DNA of 51,360 nucleotides from Desulfomicrobium sp. (GTDB taxonomy: Bacteria; Desulfobacterota; Desulfovibrionia; Desulfovibrionales; Desulfomicrobiaceae), in contig JANJWV010000117.1 of the NCBI GenBank assembly GCA_024709365.1, forward strand, positions 1 to 51,360. The letters are read 5' to 3'. Of this stretch, positions 16,918 through 24,821 are shown piece after piece; positions within the stretch are counted from its first letter, which is position 1; every line of letters starts with the position of its first letter. The position numbers and the translations under genes are program-made. A model generated the notes under the pieces. It was not told the DNA's origin and ran no database searches. It worked only from the letters and a program-made list of their open reading frames with translations.

Positions 16918-18372
16918 ATGACCGATTCCCCTTTCGACACTGCATCCGGCTCAACGCTGCACTTTACGACTCCACAGCTGGAGGACGTATTCGACTCTGT
17001 TCTGAACGAGATACAAAGCTTACGCCCTTTAAGTTGCGTCATCGGATTCCCCAAGTCCGGAAAAACGGCATTCCTGGATCGACTGAAGACGGCCATCGAC
17101 ATCGAAACGCTGAGTCTTGTCGCATCGTCGGAACAGACGCTTTTCCACATCCTGATGATGCACACGACGCCCGAAGGAGAAAGCAAGCCGGTCCTGTCCA
17201 AGCTTTTGCGGGAAAAGAAACGCCTTGTCCTGTTCATAGACAACGCCCACCTGCTGACGGACGGCGACTTTGCCTTTCTGGCGAGCCTCTTCGGGCTGGC
17301 CAAGCAGCACCAGAGCGGGCTGCAGGTGGTCCTGGTGGGCAACGGCGAGATCGTCCACCGTCTGGCCCGTCCTGAAAACAGGACCATCTACTCCATGCTC
17401 GGGGCCGTCTGGACCCTGCCCAAGCTGACCCGGGAACAATCCCGCGAATACATCGGCTTCCTGCTCGAAAACGCCGGCCTGGCCGCCGACCTTATTTCCA
17501 ACCCCGAACCTCTGATCAAGAAGGCCGCCGGCGTCATCGGCATCCTGCGCATGCTGACCGTGACCCTCGCCCTGCGGGCGCTCAGCACCAAGGAGGCCTG
17601 CAACGCCGAGGACGTGCTGGAGTGCGCCCCGGAAGCCGCGGCCCAGCTGCAGGAGCCTCCCTCCGCCGCCCCCGCGCCCACCCAGCACATGGGCGCCAGG
17701 ATGTCGCGGTGGGGCGTGCTTGTCCTGGCCCTGAGCATGTGCGGCATCATCGGCCTGCTCGTCTTCTTCCTGTCCTGGCTCATGCCGGACCTGCGCATCA
17801 TGGACATGGTCTTCAGGTCCGAGGAAACAGCGCGTGAATCGGTCTCCGCGCCGCCCGCCCCGAAGATGGAGACCCGCCCCGCCGGCCCGGTCATGCAGAG
17901 CGTGGCCAAGACGGTCTTCCGCAAACGCACCAAGGACGGCCCGTATTCCGTCCAGCTCGGATCCTTCGCGACCATGGAGGCCATGCTCCTGCATCTGCCC
18001 CGCTTCAAGGACCTGGACCAAAACCTGTTCTGGAACCGCGAAAGCGGAACGCCCACCAGCTTCTCCCTGTTCGTCGGGCGCTTCGAGAGCTTCGAACAGG
18101 CCAGGGACTACGGCAACGAGCACGACCTTCAGGACACGCAGGTGGTCTTTCGCCCCTTTGTCGGCACCGTCGGCCCCCTCACGAATCCGGAGCAGATCCG
18201 TCACGCGAGCCTGCTGCTGGGTCTGCAGGAACCGCTGAAGGTCTTCGAGCAGGATCTCGTCAGCGGCGTCGAAATCCAGTTCGCCCTTGAGCGCTCCCGC
18301 GAGGACGCCCTGAACCAGTGCATGGAAGCCGAAAAGAAAGGCATGTCCTGCGCCGTGACCCAGTACGAATAA
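16918..18372 (+). CDS. DamX-like AAA ATPase with membrane anchor and SPOR domain
   Basis: The 484-residue protein has an N-terminal AAA/ExeA-type ATPase (about 10-245) with Walker A GFPKSGKT and Walker B LVLFIDNAHLL. A proline-rich stretch leads to one membrane helix (WGVLVLALSMCGIIGLLVFF, about 262-285). The periplasmic part ends in a SPOR domain (PYSVQLGSFATMEAMLLHLP, about 342-420), which in other proteins binds denuded peptidoglycan glycan at the division site. This is the architecture of DamX in gamma-proteobacteria with a fuller ATPase, so a role in cell division or envelope assembly is inferred. The ATG at 16918 has no clear Shine-Dalgarno; a TTG at 16879 is the alternative. Confidence 0.88.
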   Translation: MTDSPFDTASGSTLHFTTPQLEDVFDSVLNEIQSLRPLSCVIGFPKSGKTAFLDRLKTAIDIETLSLVASSEQTLFHILMMHTTPEGESKPVLSKLLREKKRLVLFIDNAHLLTDGDFAFLASLFGLAKQHQSGLQVVLVGNGEIVHRLARPENRTIYSMLGAVWTLPKLTREQSREYIGFLLENAGLAADLISNPEPLIKKAAGVIGILRMLTVTLALRALSTKEACNAEDVLECAPEAAAQLQEPPSAAPAPTQHMGARMSRWGVLVLALSMCGIIGLLVFFLSWLMPDLRIMDMVFRSEETARESVSAPPAPKMETRPAGPVMQSVAKTVFRKRTKDGPYSVQLGSFATMEAMLLHLPRFKDLDQNLFWNRESGTPTSFSLFVGRFESFEQARDYGNEHDLQDTQVVFRPFVGTVGPLTNPEQIRHASLLLGLQEPLKVFEQDLVSGVEIQFALERSREDALNQCMEAEKKGMSCAVTQYE

Positions 18373-18375
18373 GAA

Positions 18376-18404
18376 GACCGGCCGCGCCGCAGGCGGGGCC
18401 GGTC
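18376..18404. terminator. Hairpin between convergent genes
   Basis: GACCGGCC and GGCCGGTC pair around a 13-base GC-rich loop immediately after the DamX-like stop and 26 bases from the paaK stop. There is no T-run, so it may be a weak bidirectional terminator or an RNA end stabiliser. Confidence 0.45.
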
Positions 18405-18429
18405 ATTCGGTCGCGTCGGCGACGAAGGG

Positions 18430-19722
18430 CTATTCCCGCAGGTCCAGAACGCGCTGGGCCTTGCCCTCGGACTTGGGCAGGGAGTTCTGCTCCACCAGGT
18501 CGATGCGCGCCGTGATGAGGATCTCGTCGCGCAGCTTCGCGCTGATGCGGCTCTGCAGAGCCTTCAGCTCACGCATGTCCTCGACGAAGAACTCCTCCTT
18601 GACCTCCACCTTGACCCGCATCTGATCCAGATACCCCTCGCGCTCCAGCACGATGAGATAGTTCTGCCCCACCTCGGGGATGCTCATGAGCACCTGCTCG
18701 ACCTGCATGGGATAGATGTTCACGCCCTTGAGGATGATCATGTCGTCGGCGCGGCCCTTGATGCGGTCCAGCCGCCGGTGGGTGCGGCCGCAGGGGCAGT
18801 CGCCGGGCAGGAAGCGCGTCAGGTCCTTGGTGCGGTAACGGATCAGCGGCATGCCCTCGCGGCACAGGGTAGTGATGACGAGTTCGCCGATCTCACCGTC
18901 GGGCAGGCGCTCACCCGTCTCAGGGTCCACGATCTCGGCCAGGTAGGCGTCCTCCCAGATGTGCATGCCGTTCTGCTCCAGGCACTCGAAGGCCACGCCG
19001 GGGCCGTTCATCTCGGACAGGCCGTAGGAGTTGTAGGCCTTGAGGCCCCAGACCTCCTCGATGCGCCGGCGGATGGCCTCGGTGTGCGGCTCGGCGCCGA
19101 TGAGGGCCACTCGCACGTGCAGGCGGTCGGGCCCGTAGCCGAGCTCTTCCTTCACGGTGCCCAGGTGCAGCGCGTAGGACGGGATGATGTGGATGGCCGA
19201 AACCTGGAAGTCCTCCAGGAGCTTGAGCTGGCGCTTGGAGTTGCCGGCGCCGGCCGGGATGGTCAGGCAGCCCAGGCGTTCGGCGCCGTAGTGGATGCCC
19301 AGGCCTCCGGTGAAGAGGCCGTAGCCCGACATGTTCTGAAAGGTGTCCTCGGCCCGGATGCCGATCATGTGCATGCAGCGCGCCATGAGGTCGGCCCAGG
19401 AGTCCACGTCGTTGCGCGTGTAGTAGATGACCGTGGCCGAGCCCGTGGTGCCCGAGGAGGCGTGCAGGCGGATCATGTCCGTCACGGGACGGGTCAGCAT
19501 GCGCGCGGGGTAGGCGCTGCGCAGGTCGTCCTTGGTGGTGAAGGGCAGCTTGACGATGTCGTCCGCGGAGGTGATCGCGGACAGGTCGATGCCGGCCTCG
19601 GCGAAGCGGCTGGAGTAGAACTCCGAGCGGGCCGCGCGTTCGAGGGTGGTGGTCAGGCGCGTCTTCTGGACGTTGTCGAGCTGGCTGCGCGAGAAAAACT
19701 CTTCAGGACAATAGGCTTTCAT
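18430..19722 (-). CDS. paaK: Phenylacetate-CoA ligase family protein
   Basis: This 430-residue adenylate-forming enzyme has the PaaK hallmarks: the ATP-binding loop HASSGTTGSATVIYYTRND, YGLSEMNGPGVAFEC, YRTKDLTRF and GRADDMIILKGVNIYPMQVE. PaaK activates aryl acetates with ATP and CoA; in anaerobes it takes part in aromatic amino acid breakdown or synthesis, often with indolepyruvate oxidoreductase, which is not present here. The C-terminal domain (SKSEGKAQRV-like NSLPKSEGKAQRVLDL) supplies the catalytic lysine. It lies 36 bases after dnaB on the same strand, so read-through from the ribosomal protein operon is likely. The aryl substrate is an inference from family. Confidence 0.93.
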   Translation of the reverse strand: MKAYCPEEFFSRSQLDNVQKTRLTTTLERAARSEFYSSRFAEAGIDLSAITSADDIVKLPFTTKDDLRSAYPARMLTRPVTDMIRLHASSGTTGSATVIYYTRNDVDSWADLMARCMHMIGIRAEDTFQNMSGYGLFTGGLGIHYGAERLGCLTIPAGAGNSKRQLKLLEDFQVSAIHIIPSYALHLGTVKEELGYGPDRLHVRVALIGAEPHTEAIRRRIEEVWGLKAYNSYGLSEMNGPGVAFECLEQNGMHIWEDAYLAEIVDPETGERLPDGEIGELVITTLCREGMPLIRYRTKDLTRFLPGDCPCGRTHRRLDRIKGRADDMIILKGVNIYPMQVEQVLMSIPEVGQNYLIVLEREGYLDQMRVKVEVKEEFFVEDMRELKALQSRISAKLRDEILITARIDLVEQNSLPKSEGKAQRVLDLRE

Positions 19723-19758
19723 GACGGCATCCGCAAAAGTTGAGGGTGGCGGAGAAGG

Positions 19759-21207
19759 TCAGTACGCGCCGCCGTCCTCGGACGGCAGTCCAACTTCCGT
19801 GAGGTTTTCGAACACGGTGTACTGGCCGAAATAAGCCAGGCGCAGCATGCCGACGGGGCCGTTGCGCTGCTTGCCGATGATGATCTCGGCGATGTTCTTG
19901 TTGGGGTTGTCCTCAGCCTTGTTGTAGGCCGCGTCGCGGTAGATGAAGACGATGACGTCGGCGTCCTGCTCGATGGCGCCGGACTCGCGCAGGTCCGAGA
20001 TCATGGGGCGCTTGTCGGACCGCTCCTCGACCTTGCGGTTGAGCTGCGACAGGGCGATGACCGGGACTTCCAGCTCCTTGGCCAGGGCCTTCAGGTTTCG
20101 GGAAATGTCGGAGATCTCCTGCTCGCGCGAGTCGCTCTTGTGGCTGGAGCGCATGAGCTGGAGGTAGTCGACGATGATGAGGCCCACGCCCTTCTCGGCC
20201 TTGAGGCGGCGGCTGCGGGCCCGGATCTCCATGGTCGAGAGGGCCGGCGTGTCGTCGATGTAGATGGGCGCCCGCGACAGGTCGTCGGCGGCCTGATAGA
20301 GGCGGCTCCAGTCCTCGTCGTTGAGGTAGCCGCTGCGCAGGCGGCTTAAGTCCACGCGGCCGTGGCAGCCCAGAAGGCGCATCATCAGCTGGTCCATGGA
20401 CATTTCCAGGGAAAAGACGGCCACGGGCACGTCGTGGCGGATGGCCGCGCGCATGCCCATGTTCAGGGCCAGGGCCGTCTTGCCCATGGACGGGCGGGCG
20501 GCCAGGATGATGAGGTCCGACTTCTGCAGGCCCGCGGTCATGTGGTCGAAATCCGTGTAGCTCGTGGGCACGCCAGTCACCAGTTCGCCCTGGCCGGCCC
20601 GCGTCTCGAGCTGTTCGAAGACGCGCTGGACCAGGTCCTTGCTGCTCGCAAAGGCCGGCTTGCCCTTGGACTCGGCGATGGAGAAGATCTGCTGCTCGGC
20701 CTGGTCCAGAAGGGACTCCGTCTCCTCGCCGGCCTCGAAGCAGCTGGTCAGGATCTCCGAGGAGGTCTGGATGAGCCGCCGGCGCACGGCCTTGTCCCGC
20801 ACGATCTGGGCGTGGTAGACCGCGTTGGAGGCCGAGGCCACGGACTCGGCCAGGGAAGCCAGGTAGACGGTCCCGCCGACTTCGTCGAGCTGGCCGCGGG
20901 TCTTGAGGTGCTCGGCCACGGTGACCAGGTCGGCCGGCTCGCGGCGGCGGTAGAGCTCCTGGAAGGCCTGGTAGATGGTCTTGTGCACCGGCGAGTAGAA
21001 ATCCTCGTCGGAGATGACGTCGACCAGGGTGTGAAAGATGTCGTTGCGCAAAAAAACCCCGCCCAGCACCGCCTGTTCGGCTTCGGTGTTGTGCGGGGGT
21101 ATCCGGCGCAACAAATCAGAAGAGGCCTTTTGCAAGGCCTCTTCCGGTTGGATTTGCGTTCCGAGGCGCTGCCCGAACTTATTCTGCGGCGGCTTCTTCG
21201 GTTGCAT
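19759..21207 (-). CDS. dnaB: Replicative DNA helicase
   Basis: DnaB is the hexameric 5'-3' helicase of the replication fork. The 482-residue product has the N-terminal domain (RIPPHNTEAEQAVLGGVFL, about 35-140), a linker that binds primase, and the RecA-like motor with Walker A AARPSMGKTALAL, Walker B LIIVDYLQLM and DLRESGAIEQDADVIVFIYR. The ATG at 21207 has GGAG close upstream and makes the gene overlap rplI by 29 bases. The first 34 residues are a variable extension. That extension's DNA contains a strong hairpin at 21119-21144 which could attenuate transcription from the ribosomal operon. Confidence 0.97.
   Translation of the reverse strand: MQPKKPPQNKFGQRLGTQIQPEEALQKASSDLLRRIPPHNTEAEQAVLGGVFLRNDIFHTLVDVISDEDFYSPVHKTIYQAFQELYRRREPADLVTVAEHLKTRGQLDEVGGTVYLASLAESVASASNAVYHAQIVRDKAVRRRLIQTSSEILTSCFEAGEETESLLDQAEQQIFSIAESKGKPAFASSKDLVQRVFEQLETRAGQGELVTGVPTSYTDFDHMTAGLQKSDLIILAARPSMGKTALALNMGMRAAIRHDVPVAVFSLEMSMDQLMMRLLGCHGRVDLSRLRSGYLNDEDWSRLYQAADDLSRAPIYIDDTPALSTMEIRARSRRLKAEKGVGLIIVDYLQLMRSSHKSDSREQEISDISRNLKALAKELEVPVIALSQLNRKVEERSDKRPMISDLRESGAIEQDADVIVFIYRDAAYNKAEDNPNKNIAEIIIGKQRNGPVGMLRLAYFGQYTVFENLTEVGLPSEDGGAY
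21119..21144 (-). terminator. Hairpin inside the 5' end of dnaB, just after rplI
   Basis: Arms GAAGAGGCC and GGCCTCTTC pair perfectly around an 8-base loop (TTGCAAAA on the coding strand). It lies about 35 bases past the rplI stop and is followed by TGATTTGTTG. It may act as a partial terminator or mRNA processing point that lowers dnaB expression relative to the ribosomal proteins. Confidence 0.45.
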
Positions 21208-21688
21208 CGGTCTCCGCAGCGGCTTCGGTCATCTGTTCGACCTTGCCGTGCTTGATGACGTTCACGGTGAGCTTGGCTACGACTTCGGGGTGCAGCTTCA
21301 CTTCGATGATGTACTCGCCCAGGGAGCGGATGCCCTCTTCGAGCTGGATCTTGCGGCGATCCACGTCGACGCCCTGCTCGGCCAGGATGGCCGCGATCTG
21401 GGGGGAGGTGACGGAGCCGTAAAGCTTGTCGCCGTCGCCCGTACGCACTTCGATGACCACCTTGGCGGCCTCGATCTTGGCGGCCAGGGCGGAAGCCTCG
21501 GCCTTGACGGCGTCGTTCATGGCCTGCAGCTTGCGGCGCTCCTGCTCGAAAACCTTCAGGTTGCCGGGAGTCGCCAGGGAAGCCAGACCCTGCGGCAAGA
21601 GGTAATTTCTGCCGTAACCGGGCTTGACGGCGACGATGTCGCCGAGGCGGCCCAGATTATCCACGTCTGCTCGCAAAATGACCTTCAT
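21179..21688 (-). CDS. rplI: Ribosomal protein bL9
   Basis: The 169-residue product starts MKVILRADVDNLGRLGDIV, followed by VKPGYGRNYLLPQGLAS, the classic L9 N-terminal signature that binds 23S rRNA. The central helix (about 50-75) and C-terminal domain (ITSPQI-like GSVTSPQIAAILAEQGVDVD) are present. An Ala/Glu-rich tail of about 20 residues (AAETDATEEAAAE) extends beyond the usual length of about 150. The gene lies 11 bases after rpsR in the rpsF-rpsR-rplI-dnaB operon. Confidence 0.98.
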   Translation of the reverse strand: MKVILRADVDNLGRLGDIVAVKPGYGRNYLLPQGLASLATPGNLKVFEQERRKLQAMNDAVKAEASALAAKIEAAKVVIEVRTGDGDKLYGSVTSPQIAAILAEQGVDVDRRKIQLEEGIRSLGEYIIEVKLHPEVVAKLTVNVIKHGKVEQMTEAAAETDATEEAAAE

Positions 21689-21699
21689 GACCTACTCTC

Positions 21700-21963
21700 C
21701 TAGACTCTGGATTTTTTGAGCACGTCCGTGCTGTGGGTGGCCGTGTAGAACAACAGCGCCATCTGACGTGCGCGCTTGACCTCGCGGGTGATGGCCCGCT
21801 GGTGCTTGGCGCAGGATCCGGTGATGCGGCTGGCGATGATCTTGCCGCGATCGGTCACGAAGTCCTTCAGGATCTCGGGGTGCTTGTAGTCGAGCGCAAT
21901 CTCGGGGTTCTCGCAGAAACGGCAGTACTTTCTCCGGGGTGCGAACTTCTTCTTGAAAGACAT
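21700..21963 (-). CDS. rpsR: Ribosomal protein bS18
   Basis: The 87-residue protein of the small subunit has [20 protein letters not shown] near its start, then [18 protein letters not shown] and [19 protein letters not shown], all characteristic. The cysteines in CRFC...C suggest the zinc-binding form. The start at 21963 follows the rpsF stop by one base; the longer reading from 22002 was rejected because it overlaps rpsF and adds unrelated residues. Confidence 0.98.
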   Translation of the reverse strand: MSFKKKFAPRRKYCRFCENPEIALDYKHPEILKDFVTDRGKIIASRITGSCAKHQRAITREVKRARQMALLFYTATHSTDVLKKSRV

Positions 21964-21964
21964 C

Positions 21965-22279
21965 TTAGGCCTCCTCGGTGGTCTCGACGGGGGTGTCGGC
22001 AAGCTTCACGGTGATGAATTTGAACACGCCGTCGGCGATGCGCACGTTGCGCTCCAGTTCGGCCACAGCCTTGCCGGGCATGTTCATTTCCATGCGGATG
22101 TACCGGCCGCGGTTGAACTTGCGCACCGGGTAGGCCGTATCCTTGACGCCCCAGTCGTCGATCTTCAGGACGCTTCCGCCCTCGCGTTCGACAACGGCGC
22201 TCAGGTTGTTGATGATCTCGCGGCACTCATCGGTGCCGAGCTCCGGGCTGAGCAGGAGCAGTTCCTCGTACCTGGTCAT
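21965..22279 (-). CDS. rpsF: Ribosomal protein bS6
   Basis: The 104-residue protein starts [18 protein letters not shown] and has the S6 fold markers [20 protein letters not shown] and [19 protein letters not shown]. bS6 pairs with bS18 on the 30S platform. The start at 22279 is preceded by AAGGAGGATTCTGTA, a strong ribosome binding site. No ssb gene lies between rpsF and rpsR, unlike in many bacteria. The operon promoter must lie in 22280-22424, shared with the divergent kinase gene. Confidence 0.98.
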   Translation of the reverse strand: MTRYEELLLLSPELGTDECREIINNLSAVVEREGGSVLKIDDWGVKDTAYPVRKFNRGRYIRMEMNMPGKAVAELERNVRIADGVFKFITVKLADTPVETTEEA

Positions 22280-22424
22280 TACAGAATCCTCCTTGTGGGT
22301 GATAGCCCGCCCATTCACTTCGAGCGAGCAAGGAAACACAGACCGTTATTCCCAACGGCAGGGCCTGTCAAGGACGTTCGCGCACGGGCTTGAATGCCGC
22401 GCCGTTTGGGCATACACCCGCAAC

Positions 22425-24821
22425 ATGCCGCGTGTCATCCTCCCCCTGCTGCTTGCCCTGCTGCTGTTTCTGGCCCCCGCCCCCGCGCAGGCCAAGTCGC
22501 AGAACGTGCTCCTGCTGCACTCCTACCACCCGGGCCTGTCCTGGACCGACACCCTCAACGCCGGCATCCAGGAGACCTTCCGCGCGGAAATGCCCCAGGC
22601 CCTGCTGTGGGTCGAGTACCTGGACACCAAGCGCAACACCGACACGTCCTACCTGTCCCTGCAGGCCGCCCTGCTCGGGCACAAGCTGTCCGAGAGCGTC
22701 TTCAACCTCATCGTGACCACGGACAACGACGCCCTGGACTTCGTCCTCGAATACCGCGACAGCATCTTCCGCGGAGCGCCCGTGGTCTTTTGCGGCGTCA
22801 ACGACTTCCGCCCCGAGCAGCTGCGCGGCCAGCCCCTCATCACGGGCCTGGCCGAAAACCCGCCCTTCGCCGAAACCATGCGCACGGCCCTGGGCCTGCA
22901 TTCGGGAACACGCGAGTTCGTGGTCATCGGCGCGGACCAGTCCATCACCGACCTGCTCACGGACCAGTCCCTGCGCGCCCTGGAGGCGCAGTTCCCCGGC
23001 ATCCGCTTCACCTACTGGAACAACCTGCCGGCCCAGGAACTGCGCACGCGCCTGTCGCAGCTCGGCCCCGGACAGATCATCTTCGTGCACGGCGTCATGC
23101 GCAACGAGGAAGGCGTGCTGGTGGACTACCGCGGCAAGAACCTCTTCCTCTCGACCTACGCCAAGGTGCCCATCTACGGCTTCTGGGACTTCGAGATGGG
23201 CACGGGCTGCGTGGGCGGACGCATGGTCGAGGGCCGGGCCGAGGGCGAACGCGTGGCCCGGCTGGCCATGCGCGTCCTGAACGGGACAAACCCGGACTCC
23301 ATCCCCGTGGACACGCTGACGCCGTCGCGCTTCATCTTCGACCACATCCAGCTGCGGCGCTTCGGCATCCCCGAATCCCTGCTTCCCGAGGGCAGCCTGA
23401 TCCTGAACCAGCCGGCCCGATTCTACCAGATCGACAAGCGCTACATCTGGACGGCCACTGTCGGCGTGGCCGTGCTCCTGGCCGCCGTGGCCATGCTCGT
23501 CAGCGCCATCCGCCGCCGTCAGGAGGCCCAGGCGGTGCTGCGCCGCCACAAGGAGCAGCTGGAGGAGGCGGTCCGGGCGCGAACGGAGCATCTGCGCGCG
23601 GCCAACGACGAACTCGAGCGCGAGGTCGGCGAGCGCATCCGCGCCGAGGGCGACCTGCGCAAGGCCCGGGCGCGCCTGGAAATCGAGGTCGAGCGCCGCA
23701 CCAGCGACCTGCTCTTCGAGATCGAGCAGCGCCGCCTGGCCGAGGCCCAGATCCGCGACCGCGAGGCCAAGGCCCGCGCCCTCATCAACGCGCCCACCGA
23801 GACCCTCCTGCTCATGGATCAGGACGGCATCCTCCTCGACATCAACGACACCGGCGCCTCGCGCCTGGGCACCATCCGCGAGTCCCTCATCGGCCAGTCC
23901 CTGTTCGACATCCTGCACAACGACCGGGGGGCGAGGCTGCGGCAGGCCGTGGACGCCGTCTTCGCCGGCGGCGAGGCCGAATCCATCACGGAGTACGGGC
24001 AGGACGAGGACCTGGACCTGCACATCTACCCCGTCTTCGACGACGCGGGCCGCGTCACGCGCGTGGCCGTATTCATGGCCGACGTCACGGCCTCGCGGCG
24101 CATGGCCCGGCAGATCATGCTGCTGGACAAGATCAACTCCCTGGGCCGCATGGCCGCCGGCATCGCCCACGAGATCCGCAACCCCCTGACGGGCATCCAC
24201 GCCTACCTCTACGCCATGGACGAAATCTGCGCCGAGCTGACCGAGGACGGCCCGGCCGGCGTGCTGCGCGCGACCATCGAAAAGATCCGCAAGGCCGCCG
24301 GCAAGATGGAGTCCGTCATCCGCCGCGTGCTGGACTTCTCCAAGCCGGGCACGCCGCGCCTGGAACTGCTGGACCTGTCGGCGCCCGTGCAGGAGGCCCT
24401 GGGCCTGCTGGCCCCGACCCTGCGCAAGGCCGGGGTGGACGTGGTCACGCGTTTCGAGCCGGCCCCCATGATCCGCGGCGACCGCATGCAGCTCGAACAG
24501 GCCGTGGTCAACATCGTCGACAACGCCGCCCGCGCCGTGCGTCAGGGCGACGGCGAAAAACGCGTCGAGATCCGCATCGACTCGGCCGAGGACCGCGTCC
24601 TGCTGACCGTCGGCGACACGGGACCCGGCATCGCCCCGCCGGACCGCGAACGCATCTTCGACCCCTTCTACACCACGGCCAGCGACGGCACGGGCATCGG
24701 CCTGTCCATCGTGCAGCGCATCGTCGCCGACCACCGCGGCGTCATCCGCGTGGCCGAGAGCCCCCTGGGCGGGGCCGAATTCAGGCTGGAATTCCCGCTT
24801 CCGGCCCCGGAGCACCCATGA
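22425..24821 (+). CDS. Sensor histidine kinase with periplasmic ABC-substrate-binding domain
   Basis: The 798-residue kinase begins with a signal peptide (LPLLLALLLFLAPAPAQA) followed by an ABC_sub_bind-type periplasmic domain (about 25-325; KSQNVLLLHSYHPGLSWTDT). A membrane helix near 345-365 (VGVAVLLAAVAMLVSAI) and a long coiled coil lead to a PAS domain (about 450-560) and a kinase core with His in GIAHEIRNPLTGIHAYL, N box NIVDNAARAV and GTGIGLSIVQRIV. It likely senses a small extracellular ligand bound by the periplasmic domain. Its stop overlaps the start of the sigma-54 activator gene (ATGA), so the two form a two-component pair. The start lacks a strong Shine-Dalgarno. Confidence 0.93.
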   Translation: MPRVILPLLLALLLFLAPAPAQAKSQNVLLLHSYHPGLSWTDTLNAGIQETFRAEMPQALLWVEYLDTKRNTDTSYLSLQAALLGHKLSESVFNLIVTTDNDALDFVLEYRDSIFRGAPVVFCGVNDFRPEQLRGQPLITGLAENPPFAETMRTALGLHSGTREFVVIGADQSITDLLTDQSLRALEAQFPGIRFTYWNNLPAQELRTRLSQLGPGQIIFVHGVMRNEEGVLVDYRGKNLFLSTYAKVPIYGFWDFEMGTGCVGGRMVEGRAEGERVARLAMRVLNGTNPDSIPVDTLTPSRFIFDHIQLRRFGIPESLLPEGSLILNQPARFYQIDKRYIWTATVGVAVLLAAVAMLVSAIRRRQEAQAVLRRHKEQLEEAVRARTEHLRAANDELEREVGERIRAEGDLRKARARLEIEVERRTSDLLFEIEQRRLAEAQIRDREAKARALINAPTETLLLMDQDGILLDINDTGASRLGTIRESLIGQSLFDILHNDRGARLRQAVDAVFAGGEAESITEYGQDEDLDLHIYPVFDDAGRVTRVAVFMADVTASRRMARQIMLLDKINSLGRMAAGIAHEIRNPLTGIHAYLYAMDEICAELTEDGPAGVLRATIEKIRKAAGKMESVIRRVLDFSKPGTPRLELLDLSAPVQEALGLLAPTLRKAGVDVVTRFEPAPMIRGDRMQLEQAVVNIVDNAARAVRQGDGEKRVEIRIDSAEDRVLLTVGDTGPGIAPPDRERIFDPFYTTASDGTGIGLSIVQRIVADHRGVIRVAESPLGGAEFRLEFPLPAPEHP

